Source: Chloroflexota bacterium (GTDB taxonomy: Bacteria > Chloroflexota > UBA11872). Taken from it: 64,000 nucleotides of DNA. Position 1 is the first letter of the stretch; each line of letters begins with the position of its first letter. Position numbers and translations under genes: made by a program. This document shows, piece by piece, positions 1 to 9,411 of the stretch. A model generated the notes under the pieces. The model worked only from the letters and a program-made list of their open reading frames with translations, did no database searches and had not been told where the DNA came from. Location of the stretch: the NCBI GenBank assembly GCA_022824865.1, contig JAJDZD010000072.1:1-64000 (forward strand). Reading direction: 5' to 3'.

Positions 1-912
1 CTTGTTGATCAGGTATTCCCAGGCCTCGCCGGCCTCGGGCAGGTCGTACATCGTCTTCGACAGCGTGTCGTCAAACGGCTTGGCCATGCCGTTGGAGTAC
101 ATCTGCGGCATGTACTGGAACTCGTAGTCGTCGCGGGCCCAAGTGCCGTACGCCCCGGTGTCGGGGTTCGTCATCTTGGCGTCCCACTCCGTCCAGTCGT
201 CCCAGGTCCAGGAATTCTCACTGTCCGGCAAGGTCACGCCGGCACCCTCAGCCAGGGAGATGTTGGCCACGAACCCGCTGATCGCAAACTGGAACGGCAT
301 CCCGAACTGGGGACCCGTCATCAGTTCCGGCTGCGGGAACGAGTGGTCGATGTTGTTGAACGTGTACGCGTCCGGGAGGAAGTAGTAGTCCTCGGGGACG
401 AAGTCGTCACGCTTGGCCAGCTCGCCACTGATCTCCGTAAAGGCGCCTTCTTCGTGGAAGCGCAGGAAGTCCGACTGCGAGAGCAGCGCCACGTGCGGCG
501 CCGTCCCGGCGGCGAACTGGATCGCCAGGCTGTCGATCAGGTTGGCGGCCGGTTCCAGCTTCACAAAGATGTCCGGGCGCTTCTCGGCGAAGCGAGCCAG
601 ACCCCACTGCATGGCCGCGCCACGCGGGCCAGCGGTGTGGTCCGTAACGAACCGGATCTCGACGTTCTCTGCCTGCGCCATCGCGGCGGGAGCCGCCGCA
701 GCAGCCGGAGCCGCCGCCGGGGCCGCAGCCGGAGCTGCCGCAGCCGGAGCCGCCGTAGCAGCCGGAGCCGCGGCGGGAGCCGCTGCCGGCGCCGCCGCAG
801 CGGCGGGCGCTTCGCTCTCACTCTCGCCGCACGCGGCCAACATGACCGCCGACGTTGCGCCAATCCCCATTCCGGCGACAAAGCGCCGACGGGTCAGGGC
901 TGGAATATGCAT
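1..912 (-). CDS. ABC transporter solute-binding lipoprotein, Tat-type signal (3' end off window)
   Basis: Reading leftward from ATG 912, the frame is open to the window edge, so only the N-terminal ~304 residues are present. The N-terminus has a twin-arginine-like signal (TRRRFVAGMGIG) and a lipobox (LAAC) with the lipidated Cys near residue 28. A ~50-residue Ala/Pro low-complexity linker follows, then a mature domain typical of family-1 extracellular sugar-binding proteins (WGLARFAEKRPDI, AAGTAPHVALLSQSDF, WTWDDWTEWDAKMT). It should sit outside the membrane on a lipid anchor and deliver a sugar or similar solute to an ABC permease, which is not in the window. A strong Shine-Dalgarno (GGAGGAG) lies just upstream of the ATG. 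Substrate unknown. The family call is secure. Confidence 0.88.
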   Translation of the reverse strand, partial: MHIPALTRRRFVAGMGIGATSAVMLAACGESESEAPAAAAAPAAAPAAAPAATAAPAAAAPAAAPAAAPAAAAAPAAMAQAENVEIRFVTDHTAGPRGAAMQWGLARFAEKRPDIFVKLEPAANLIDSLAIQFAAGTAPHVALLSQSDFLRFHEEGAFTEISGELAKRDDFVPEDYYFLPDAYTFNNIDHSFPQPELMTGPQFGMPFQFAISGFVANISLAEGAGVTLPDSENSWTWDDWTEWDAKMTNPDTGAYGTWARDDYEFQYMPQMYSNGMAKPFDDTLSKTMYDLPEAGEAWEYLINK

Positions 913-944
913 ACCCTTCTCCTCCACCCCCCGCCAGACACGGT

Positions 945-1076
945 CCCCTGGGGGTCTAGCCGACCTCAAATCGCCTTCGGGAACGACTGTGCAGATAGCA
1001 CAGCCCAAAAGCAGCAAGGGGCCGGCGACATTCGCCCGCGTACGGTGCGATATCAGACGCCGCCGTGTCAAGTGAT
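945..1076 (-). promoter_or_regulatory. Upstream region of the solute-binding protein gene (copy 1 of a diverged direct repeat)
   Basis: Read on the minus strand this region has CACTTGACA, a perfect -35 hexamer, near 1068-1076. A conserved ATATCGCACCGT stretch follows, then a leader running to the gene at 912. At 987-1003 there is a perfect inverted repeat, CTGTGC-5nt-GCACAG, which could be an operator or a small hairpin. The same order of elements recurs at 1411-1541. The -10 box is not obvious, so the promoter assignment is an inference from the shared -35 and its position. Confidence 0.5.
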
Positions 1077-1230
1077 TCTCGGCCCGCTCTCGGAGTGCCG
1101 GCCCACGGCCGCCGACCTGATCAAAGGCGATTCGTTCGGACGCGCTCCTTGAAGCGCCGTCGTCACCTTCGTCAACCGCCTGGTTACCTGCCAGAACCTC
1201 CCGCAGGGTGATTGGCGCGGGCTAACGTCG

Positions 1231-1410
1231 CTAGGGGTAAACCGGTGAGGCCACGTACGGGGCGGGGCCATCGTACGTCGACAGGTGCCGTACGCCCCAT
1301 TCCTGAGCTGCCTGCAGGGACTCGGCGGGCGACTGGTCGCCCACCCAGCCCTTCGCGGACACCACTCGATGCTGACCAATCCACTCACCAAAGGTGTTGA
1401 ACGGGTAGAG
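1231..1410 (-). pseudogene. Remnant C-terminus of a second solute-binding protein
   Basis: On the minus strand an open frame ending in TAG at 1233-1231 encodes a tail with the usual C-terminal helix of extracellular sugar-binding proteins (GWVGDQSPAESLQAAQEW, preceded by LYPFNTFGEWIGQH). There is no start codon, signal peptide or body. Immediately upstream (1411-1541) lies a diverged copy of the promoter region of the intact paralog at 912. The simplest reading is a tandem duplication whose right copy lost nearly all its coding sequence, leaving the promoter joined to the last ~60 codons. The assignment rests on the helix pattern and the context. Confidence 0.5.
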
Positions 1411-1541
1411 GCTTGGGGGCCTAGTAAACCTCGCGCTGGTATCTGGACAAACCGTGCAGACTACACCTCCCAGCAGCAGGCAAGGTCCAGCGGCATTCGC
1501 TTAGGCACCGTGCAATATTCGTCCCCGAAATGTCAAGTGGC
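1411..1541 (-). repeat. Copy 2 of the diverged promoter-region repeat
   Basis: It aligns with 945-1076 by eye with one or two single-base gaps. Shared blocks include CACTTGACA (minus strand), GTGCAATAT versus GTGCGATAT, CATTCGC and GTGCAGA. The inverted repeat of copy 1 is degraded here. It sits directly upstream of the remnant solute-binding protein tail and presumably drove that lost gene. Confidence 0.55.
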
Positions 1542-1580
1542 CCTTGTTTGCGCTCGCAGGACGAGCGCTCGGCCGCCTAC

Positions 1581-1817
1581 TCAGTCAATGTCAATACGCT
1601 CCGACGTACTGCTTGACTTGCCGTCCTCGTCTTCATCAACGGCCTGGATGCCGGCGTCCAAGACCTCCCGCAGGCTGATCAGGGCCTCCCGCACGGCGCC
1701 GCGCATATGGCCGCCGGCCTTGCCCACGCCAACGCGCGGCCGATCAATCTCGATCGTGATGCGAATCGGACCTGCGTGGACGTGACCGCCCGCGCCGGTC
1801 CTCTCCTCGGTTGTCAT
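1581..1817 (-). CDS. Small hypothetical protein (78 aa)
   Basis: I do not recognise a family. The protein has a short beta-like stretch (IRITIEIDRPRVGVG) followed by an amphipathic helix (REALISLREVLDAGIQAV) and an acidic tail. An AAGGA Shine-Dalgarno lies 7 nt before ATG 1817. It is the third gene in a minus-strand run behind the XRE/zinc-ribbon regulator and a 45-codon ORF, 14 bp from the latter, so it is probably co-transcribed. A role as a small partner of the regulator is possible but unproven. Confidence 0.55.
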   Translation of the reverse strand: MTTEERTGAGGHVHAGPIRITIEIDRPRVGVGKAGGHMRGAVREALISLREVLDAGIQAVDEDEDGKSSSTSERIDID

Positions 1818-1831
1818 TCTGGATCCTTAGG

Positions 1832-1969
1832 CTACGGCGAAGTAGGAATTTCCAGTATATCCCCGAGATCGTGAAGTCCGGCGACGACAGACGCTTCGGC
1901 CGGGTCGAGGTCCGGCTCCCACCCCAAAGCTCGCAGGAGGGCAAACTCTTGCGGCCGCCGCGACGTCAC
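1832..1969 (-). CDS. Tiny ORF (45 aa) translationally coupled to the XRE regulator
   Basis: The GTG start overlaps the stop of the upstream regulator gene as GTGA (1969-1966), the classic sign of coupled translation. The frame then encodes a coherent, mildly acidic peptide (QEFALLRALGWEPDLDPAEA, then VVAGLHDLGDILEI) ending in TAG. The following 78-aa gene starts 14 bp later. No family is recognised. The size and coupling suggest a small accessory or antitoxin-like product, which is speculation. Confidence 0.45.
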   Translation of the reverse strand: MTSRRPQEFALLRALGWEPDLDPAEASVVAGLHDLGDILEIPTSP

Positions 1970-2499
1970 AGTTCGGCACGCGCCCGCGGTCCAAGCCGCC
2001 CCCGTAGTGGTCGGCCGCAATTCGTACAGAAGTTTGCCGGCGATTCGTTGAGCCGGCCGCACGCCGGGCACTCCACGTCGGCCGACACCTGGGTCCCGCA
2101 GTTGGAGCAGAAGTTCGCGTCGTCTGGGTTCGAGTGGCCACAGACCTGGCAGGCGAGGCGACGCCCCAAGGCGACCGCTCCGGCGGCCGAGGGCGTCCGC
2201 GCGTTGTCGCGGGTGGTCGCGAGCTGGTGGGCGTCAAGGCTCAGCGCGTCCGCCAGTGCCCGGATATCGTCATCGGGCACAAACGTAATCTTGCCGGTTT
2301 CGACATCGCTCAACCACGGACGGTCACGCCCGATGGCGGCGGCCACCTCGGCCTGCGTGAGGCTGTGCAGGCGCCGAGCGTTGAAGATCAGCCCGCCCAG
2401 CGCCCCACGGTCAATGTCGTTGAATGCGCGCTTTTGCAGCTTGCGCCGCGCCACTTGCGACCGATCAACGCCGTGCGAAGCCGGGAGCAACCGTAGCAC
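1966..2499 (-). CDS. XRE-family regulator with C-terminal double zinc ribbon
   Basis: Residues ~32-95 form a helix-turn-helix of the XRE/Cro type (FNARRLHSLTQAEVAAAIG, RPWLSDVETGKI). Residues ~117-170 carry two CxxC pairs each (CQVCG...CSNCG and CPACG...CTNCG), a double zinc ribbon. It is likely a cytoplasmic DNA-binding regulator whose ribbon serves DNA or protein contacts. The longest frame starts with GTG 2499; a later GTG (VARRKLQ) would also keep the whole HTH. Two small ORFs follow in the same direction with overlap or short spacing, forming a probable three-gene operon. Confidence 0.78.
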   Translation of the reverse strand: MLRLLPASHGVDRSQVARRKLQKRAFNDIDRGALGGLIFNARRLHSLTQAEVAAAIGRDRPWLSDVETGKITFVPDDDIRALADALSLDAHQLATTRDNARTPSAAGAVALGRRLACQVCGHSNPDDANFCSNCGTQVSADVECPACGRLNESPANFCTNCGRPLRGRLGPRARAEL

Positions 2500-2641
2500 G
2501 GCCCCCGGCCCGCCATCGACAATTTGGGAACAAACGTCCGCCGCCTGCTGATCCGAACCTGATCGACCGTCCCGGACACCCGGAATTGTCGCGACATTCT
2601 TATTGTGGATCTAGGCCGAATCACCGCGTGACGCCCGGCGA

Positions 2642-3055
2642 CTAGGGAATCGTGATCTCGTCGCCCACCTGGAGTGCGTCCGGATTCACGATTCGGTTCG
2701 CTTCCACCAAGTCGTCCACCGTCACGTTGAAGCGCGCGGCAATGCCCGAAAGCGTATCGCCGGGTTGAACCACGTAAACCGTGGCGGTAGGGGTGGGCGT
2801 GGGCCGGGGAATCGGCGTAGCCGTTGGCGTGGGTTCCGGCGTGGGTGTTGCGATGACCTGGTCGAATGCCGTGTTCGGATCGTCGGGGGTCGGTGTGATC
2901 GCGGTGGTGGGCGTTGGTGTCGTGGCCACGCTCGGTGACTCGTCGTCACGGGGCCGTAACAGCACGACCCACAGCAAGAACACAATGAAGGCCACCACCA
3001 GGAGGCCCGCCAGGAGTTCGCCCCCGCGAGCGAATGTGCTTTCCGAGTCCCGCAT
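2642..3055 (-). CDS. Single-pass membrane protein with extracellular LysM domain
   Basis: 137 residues. A cytoplasmic N-terminus is followed by one transmembrane helix (residues ~12-33, LLAGLLVVAFIVFLLWVVLL), a long Thr/Pro-rich linker (~38-90), and one C-terminal LysM motif (VQPGDTLSGIAARFNVTVDD...LQVGDEITIP). LysM binds N-acetylglucosamine-containing glycans, so the protein probably tethers the membrane to wall or extracellular polysaccharide. It starts 17 bp after the UDP-sugar dehydrogenase gene and is likely in the same operon, consistent with an envelope role. Confidence 0.85.
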   Translation of the reverse strand: MRDSESTFARGGELLAGLLVVAFIVFLLWVVLLRPRDDESPSVATTPTPTTAITPTPDDPNTAFDQVIATPTPEPTPTATPIPRPTPTPTATVYVVQPGDTLSGIAARFNVTVDDLVEANRIVNPDALQVGDEITIP

Positions 3056-3072
3056 AGCTCAGCCCATCACAC

Positions 3073-4413
<1,341 letters not shown>

Positions 4414-4511
4414 GCGCTGATCATCGCACGCGGCGTCCAGCGCGCCGGACTTTCTCCCTCAATGGCCTACGGTCGGACAACCAAGCCGCCGCCATCTGGA
4501 ATCGCGCACCC

Positions 4512-5450
4512 CTAGGGTCGTTCGCGCGCACAGTTCTGGCAATACCGCATCGCCGTCGGGTTCATGACGTCGCACGACTCGCACTGCCACGTCGCGGCAA
4601 CGCGCCGTGCGGGACCAGATCCGAGTTGGTCGGATGGCAAAATTGGCTGCGCCATCTGGCGAACCAGCACGTCCTGCATCTCGTTGACGCGGTACATGAT
4701 CCGGATGATGCGTGCCGCCGCAACAACCAAGGCTGTCGTTGAAACCACCTGCAGCACACCGGCGGCATACAGTTGGGTGACACCGTCAACGAAGCGATAG
4801 TAATCCCAACTCTCCGACATTACAGTCGGAGCGAATCCAAGCGTCACCCAGGCAATCTCAAGGGCAGTCCACCAGACCAGCACGGATCTCCAATCAGGTG
4901 GCAGCGTCCCGATGGTGGAGCGTGCGCCGCCGGAAGCCCACAGGCGACGGATGACGACCAACGGTCCCACGAGGCTGGCGGCCGCCGCCGCATAGAGCGT
5001 GAAGTGAAGTCCCCAAGCGTTCGGATAGGTTGCGCGGACCACAAAGTAGGACACGGCCAACGCAGGGAACAGAACGAACAGGGCGAGGAGCAGCAATTCT
5101 GACCGTGGTCGCAGGTCGGGCGCCGGAAGCACGCGCAGGTTTCCAATAGCCTGGAACAGCCAGATCAGGAATGGGAAGAACGCCAGAAATACGCCGAGTA
5201 CCCCGAATCCGCCGACCACGACCAGTACTTCAAACCAGATGTACACGGACAGCCGGAGCGCCTCGTAGGCCTCAGCGCCCTGATCTGCCAGCGCGGCGCC
5301 CTGCGCGATGAAGAAAACGCCTGAAAGCAGCAGCGCCGACGCCAGGAGAGTCGTTGAGATAGCGATGGTCCAACTGGCAAACAACGCCGGCTGTCGGTTC
5401 CGCCAATAGCCGCGGATCACGGTTCCGGCAGCCTGGCTCGAAGTCGACAT
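4512..5450 (-). CDS. Multi-pass membrane protein with C-terminal zinc ribbon (DUF4328-like), paralog 1
   Basis: About 312 residues with six predicted membrane segments and a C-terminal ribbon CESCDVMNPTAMRYCQNC (two CxxC pairs). The family resembles DUF4328 membrane proteins: a WW motif before a helix (LVWWTALEIAWVTLGF) and the amphipathic RIIRIMYRVNEMQDVL. I chose ATG 5450 because TGAGGACATC places GAGGA 5 nt upstream; an in-frame start at 5477 is longer but lacks a site. It is the first of three tandem paralogs (4512-7780). Function unknown. Confidence 0.72.
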   Translation of the reverse strand: MSTSSQAAGTVIRGYWRNRQPALFASWTIAISTTLLASALLLSGVFFIAQGAALADQGAEAYEALRLSVYIWFEVLVVVGGFGVLGVFLAFFPFLIWLFQAIGNLRVLPAPDLRPRSELLLLALFVLFPALAVSYFVVRATYPNAWGLHFTLYAAAAASLVGPLVVIRRLWASGGARSTIGTLPPDWRSVLVWWTALEIAWVTLGFAPTVMSESWDYYRFVDGVTQLYAAGVLQVVSTTALVVAAARIIRIMYRVNEMQDVLVRQMAQPILPSDQLGSGPARRVAATWQCESCDVMNPTAMRYCQNCARERP

Positions 5451-5700
5451 GATGTCCTCATGATGGCACTCGCGCATCCACTTCGAGGACTACTCGACGC
5501 GCTGCGGCCGATGTGCCCTCGACATCTGAACCGGGCCGTGTCCACTCGGCTCCGACTCAGCGCCAACGCACGAGACTGGTCACGGTCGGTGCGAGCCGGC
5601 GAGCGGCTCTTGCGCCCGCCGGTCAACGTGACTGAACGTCAGCGGTCGGGTTGACCATGGCTTGCGGCGGCGACCCGCGACCCGCGAGAGGCGGTTTCAG

Positions 5701-6674
5701 CTACTGCAGTTCGCGTGAGCAGTTCTGACAAAACCGCATCGCGGTCGGGTTCATGACGTCGCAGGACTCGCACGGCCATTGCGCCGAGGGTCCCCGCATG
5801 GGAGCGATCGCTTGGCGTTCCCGCCGGGGCCTGGACTGCGCCACGGTGTGTGCCATCGCATCCTGCATCGCGTTGATTCGGAACATGATGCGAACCATCA
5901 TTGCGGCCGCTATTGCAAGTGCGATTCCGGTAACGATCTCGAGGAGCCCGCCGGCCAACAAACCGACAGCTGCTTCGTCGGTGCTGTCCCAGCTATTCTC
6001 AAGCACCGCGCTTGAGAGGCCAGTGGCAATCCAGGCAGCGAGGTATGCCACCCACCACACCGAGACGCCGCGCCACACCGGCCGAGTTGATCCAGCGGCA
6101 GCGGGCAGACCGCTGGCCACCCAAAGACGGCGGATCAATACCAGGGGTATGGCCAGGCTGGCCGCCGCTGCCGCGAACAGGGTGAGCTGGGACGCCGTCG
6201 AGTACGGAAAGGCCTGGAGAACTACATAAAAGGCCACGACCAACACTGGAAATACCAGGAATAGCGGAACGGCGGCGCATCCCCACGGTCGGCGATCCTC
6301 AGGAATCCGCAGTGATTCAAGGACTGCCGTCGACCGAGCAAACCAAAACAGGAAAGCAATGCCGGCTAGGGCCATCATTCCAAGCCCCCGAACGCGCCGA
6401 TCGCAGCCGGCACGTGGTCCCACGAGCGCATCCAGCGCCCCATCGGGCCGTAGGCGTCGATTCCTTGAATCGCCAATGTTGCGCCTAACACGGCCTGGCC
6501 CAGGCCCAGAACGACCGAAGTGAACCCGTACAGGATGGCGCTCAGGACAATGAGAACGCTGGTCGCCAACGCACGACGACGGTTGGCGCCCCCCGTGGGC
6601 ATCAGCGACCGCTCAGCCCGGACGGCGCTCGGGTCACCAAATGCACCCTGGCTCTTGGGCGAGGCGCCCGGCAC
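5701..6674 (-). pseudogene. DUF4328-like membrane protein, paralog 2, frameshifted
   Basis: Two overlapping frames encode one protein. The N-terminal part (6674 to ~6386) ends in a premature TGA right after IGAFGGLE. The rest (~6384 to 5701) continues with GMMALAGIAFLFWFARS and ends in the same zinc ribbon as its neighbours (CESCDVMNPTAMRFCQNC). Adding one G to the run of five (plus-strand C 6385-6389) joins them as AFGGLGMMALAG, matching the paralogs. The frameshift is therefore a single-base contraction in a homopolymer. It could be a sequencing error or a real inactivation; the remaining codons look intact, which favours an error or a very recent event. Confidence 0.75.
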
Positions 6675-6778
6675 ATGTGCTGGGCGGAGCCAGAAGCTTG
6701 CGATTCCATGCTTGCGACCGAGACTCCGCGGCTAACTCCCAAACCTCACCATTAACGATGGACGCGAAGCAGATGCAG

Positions 6779-7780
6779 CTACCGGCGTTCACGCGCGCAG
6801 TTATGGCAGAACCGCAGGGCAGTCGGGTTCAGGTATTCGCAGTGTGGACACTGCCACCGGACGGGAGTCTGCCGCGCGGGAGGGACGACGGGCGCTTGCG
6901 GAACGGGGAAGGCTTCCGATGCGTTCGCGGCCGCAATCGCTGGTTCCCGGATAGTCTCGCTGGAGTCCGGGGCAGGCGGCGTGGGAAGGGTGCGCGCCTC
7001 AAGTGCCTGCATGGTGTTGACGCGGGACATGATTCGTACGATGAGAACCGCGGCCGTTGCCAGCGAGACTCCGGCAACCAGCTCAAACACCCCGTTGGCC
7101 AGCGCCAACATAGTCCATTCGAGGGGAAGGGATACGGCGAGCCGCGACGAAATCCAGAAGACTGTGAAGGCAGCCCACCAGATCCTGACGCCCTCCCAGA
7201 CAGGCCCGCGCGGGCCGTCGGGGCCGCCAAGGCCGCTCGCCGCCAGCCAAAGTCGATGGACGACGTAGTAGGGCCCGACCATGCAGGCGACGACCACCGC
7301 GGTTGCTGCTAGCGGACGCACCCGGCCGTCCAAGGCTTCGTGGACCGCGAACAGCGCTGGAAGCAGCACCACGAATGAAGCCACGGCCCAGCTTGGCCGC
7401 GCACGCACCCTCGGCGTTCCAAGTGCACGCAAGTTCGCCACGGCTTGACCAAGCCAGAGCAGGAAGGCCAACCCAGCCACGAGCATGATGCCGTACCACA
7501 CACTTCGGGTCGGAACCAGAACTCTCTCGATTTCAGCCAACGGGCCGCGCCCCCAGTCATATACGCGGGGATATACGTGCTGCAGCGGGAGCCAGTCGGG
7601 CGCCGCCAGCAACACCCCCGTGGCAACGTAGGCAGCGCCCCGCACAAGCATGTCGACCATACCGACGACGGTGCATAAGACAATTAGTCCGCAGGTCACG
7701 CGCGCGACGCGTCGTAGTGAACGGAAATCTCCTGCCGGTACCGGCGAAGCTGAAGCGGGCGGTGTGGCAGGCGCTGTCAT
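6779..7780 (-). CDS. DUF4328-like membrane protein with zinc ribbon, paralog 3
   Basis: 333 residues with the same plan as the two downstream paralogs: membrane helices from ~25 to ~235, an IWWAAFTVFWISSRLA segment, RIMSRVNTMQALEAR, then a Pro/Ala-rich spacer and the terminal ribbon CPHCEYLNPTALRFCHNC. The spacer is longer than in the others. The ribbon is expected on the cytoplasmic side. The start ATG 7780 lies next to the end of the TrkA pseudogene. Function unknown; the three-copy array implies local duplication. Confidence 0.7.
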   Translation of the reverse strand: MTAPATPPASASPVPAGDFRSLRRVARVTCGLIVLCTVVGMVDMLVRGAAYVATGVLLAAPDWLPLQHVYPRVYDWGRGPLAEIERVLVPTRSVWYGIMLVAGLAFLLWLGQAVANLRALGTPRVRARPSWAVASFVVLLPALFAVHEALDGRVRPLAATAVVVACMVGPYYVVHRLWLAASGLGGPDGPRGPVWEGVRIWWAAFTVFWISSRLAVSLPLEWTMLALANGVFELVAGVSLATAAVLIVRIMSRVNTMQALEARTLPTPPAPDSSETIREPAIAAANASEAFPVPQAPVVPPARQTPVRWQCPHCEYLNPTALRFCHNCARERR

Positions 7781-7783
7781 TCG

Positions 7784-8182
7784 TCAGCCTGCTCCGCAAA
7801 ATGCCGAACGTTGGGCGGGGGGGCCGATCATCACCAGGACGTTGAGCGGACGAAGCGTCTCGTCACGGGCCGGCAGGAATTGTTGTCCGCCGTCACGCCC
7901 AATGGCCATCACCTCGACACCGTACTGACGCAGGCCAACGTCGCCGATAGTGCGGCCCACGTACGAACCGCCGGGCGCGATGTACACCTACCCAATGGTC
8001 ATGTCCTCGGATTTCGCGTCCAGCAGCTCCGAGAGCGCCCAGGCCACATTGGGCTTGAGCACATACGAGGCCATGTGCTTAGCGCCGGCCGCGTGCGTCG
8101 AGAACACCCGCGTGGCCCCGGCCACCGTCAGTCGATCAACGGTCTCGTTGGTGATTGCCCTGGCGATCACGGGGATAGGGCT
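7784..8182 (-). pseudogene. Truncated TrkA-type (RCK) ion-channel regulatory domain with in-frame stop
   Basis: Minus-strand translation begins abruptly at PIPVIARAITNETVDRL just after the ArsA gene stop. It continues through AGATRVFSTHAAGAKHMASY, typical of TrkA-N domains (potassium channel or transporter regulators). A TAG at 7990-7988 interrupts the frame. The same frame then resumes with VYIAPGGSYVGRTIGDVGLR and DETLRPLNVLVMIGP, a TrkA-C domain. The Rossmann N-terminus and any channel segment are gone. A truncated N-terminus plus an internal stop makes this a clear pseudogene. Confidence 0.75.
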
Positions 8183-8193
8183 GCGGCGGCGCG

Positions 8194-9411
8194 CTAGTCG
8201 CTGGGACTCCGGGCGGTCGCCGCGGTTGGCTGGCGCGGCGAGAAGCGGATGCGGAGTTGACCGTCCTCCAGCCGGGCGCCGCTGTGAGTCATCCGGGCCA
8301 GCACGCGCGGCAGCACGATGTTGCGGCGGGCGGCGCCCATGCGAATGACCAACTCGTCCCCGCGACGAATGAGGGAAGCGTCGGACTTCTCCAGAAACGG
8401 CGCGGGGATGCGGAATTCAAAGCCCCCCGTCACCTCCGCAATCTCGTACGGCTTGTAGTCGATCAGCCGCTCGGCCGGTTCGCAGGTGGCGTGCATTTGG
8501 GCCCCCATGGTGCGAAGGCGCTCAAGCCCAACCACTTCCTCGGGAAACTGGTGGACCCGCAGAATCGGTATCGGGTCGAACATGGCGTGGATGTCACGCA
8601 GATAAGGTGCCTGCATGGCGCGGCGTTGCTCGGCAAAGCGACCCTCGGCCTCCTCGGACACCACGCGGTTCACGATCACCGCGTCGGTGATGTGGTCGTA
8701 CAGGGTCAGGTAGGTGTAGCTGCGCTGGGCCTCCCGGATCACCATGCGCTCGGGGTTCACCACCAGGCGAACGGTTGTCGTGTTCGAGGCCGTCAGGGTG
8801 TCGTGCAGTTGTTGCAATTCGTCCACGAGATCGGTCATCGCCTCGAACACGTCGTCCTCGGGCAGCGGCAGGTCGGTCACGCGGCGGGCCATCGGCCGCA
8901 CCATGCGGGCCAGGTGGCGGTTGATGGGCAGCAGCTTGTCCAGCCACCAGCGGCCGACTTCCGGGAACGCCAGCAACCGCAGGGTCTCGCCAGTGGGTGC
9001 GCAGTCCACCACCACCACGTCGTACTCGCCCGAGGAAGCGTGCCGGTTCACCCAGAGCAGGTTGGCCAGTTCCTCCATGCCCGGAAAGACGGCAATCTCA
9101 TCGGCCAGCACGTTGTCCATGCCGCGCCAGGTCAACACGGCTTCCACCCAGTTCTGCACCGTGCCCCAATACGTTTCAAGGTTGTAATACACGTCGCATT
9201 CCTGCGCCCACAGGTTGTCAACCACGGGCTTGGGAACCGGTCCCAGCGGGGTGTCCAGCGAGTCGCCCAGGCTGTGCGCGGTGTCGGTGCTGAGCACGAC
9301 GGTTCGCAGGCCGGCGTCGGCGCAGCGCAGCGCCGCCGCCGCGGCCACGCTGGTCTTGCCCACGCCCCCCTTGCCGGTATAGAGCAGGATGCGCGGCGAG
9401 CGCTTAGTCAT
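8194..9411 (-). CDS. ArsA/GET3-family ATPase
   Basis: About 405 residues. The N-terminus carries a deviant Walker A (GKGGVGKTSVAAAAALRCA) and switch I (STDTAHSLGDSL), and the family motif DCAPTGETLRLLAFPE is in the middle. A C-terminal all-beta region (from ~310, RIPAPFLEKSDASLIRRGDE) resembles the HSP20-like domain seen in several bacterial ArsA homologs. No second ATPase half is present. No arsenic genes are nearby, so arsenite efflux is not supported and a GET3-like or other chaperone role is as likely. ATG 9411 overlaps the selD stop; a TTG at 9423 is an alternative start. Confidence 0.85.
   Translation of the reverse strand: MTKRSPRILLYTGKGGVGKTSVAAAAALRCADAGLRTVVLSTDTAHSLGDSLDTPLGPVPKPVVDNLWAQECDVYYNLETYWGTVQNWVEAVLTWRGMDNVLADEIAVFPGMEELANLLWVNRHASSGEYDVVVVDCAPTGETLRLLAFPEVGRWWLDKLLPINRHLARMVRPMARRVTDLPLPEDDVFEAMTDLVDELQQLHDTLTASNTTTVRLVVNPERMVIREAQRSYTYLTLYDHITDAVIVNRVVSEEAEGRFAEQRRAMQAPYLRDIHAMFDPIPILRVHQFPEEVVGLERLRTMGAQMHATCEPAERLIDYKPYEIAEVTGGFEFRIPAPFLEKSDASLIRRGDELVIRMGAARRNIVLPRVLARMTHSGARLEDGQLRIRFSPRQPTAATARSPSD

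Noticed and set aside
681-810. Tandem GCC/GGAGCC-rich stretch as a CRISPR or satellite repeat
   Set aside because: It encodes the Ala/Pro linker of the lipoprotein; there are no spacers or fixed repeat unit.
343-1152. Long plus-strand open frames over the first 1.1 kb, rich in Arg/Ser or Ala
   Set aside because: They are antisense shadows of the Ala/Pro linker of the solute-binding protein; the minus strand gives a lipobox and a recognisable fold.
7988-7990. In-frame TAG in the TrkA remnant as pyrrolysine or read-through
   Set aside because: The gene also lacks its N-terminus, and no pyl genes are seen, so decay is the simpler reading.
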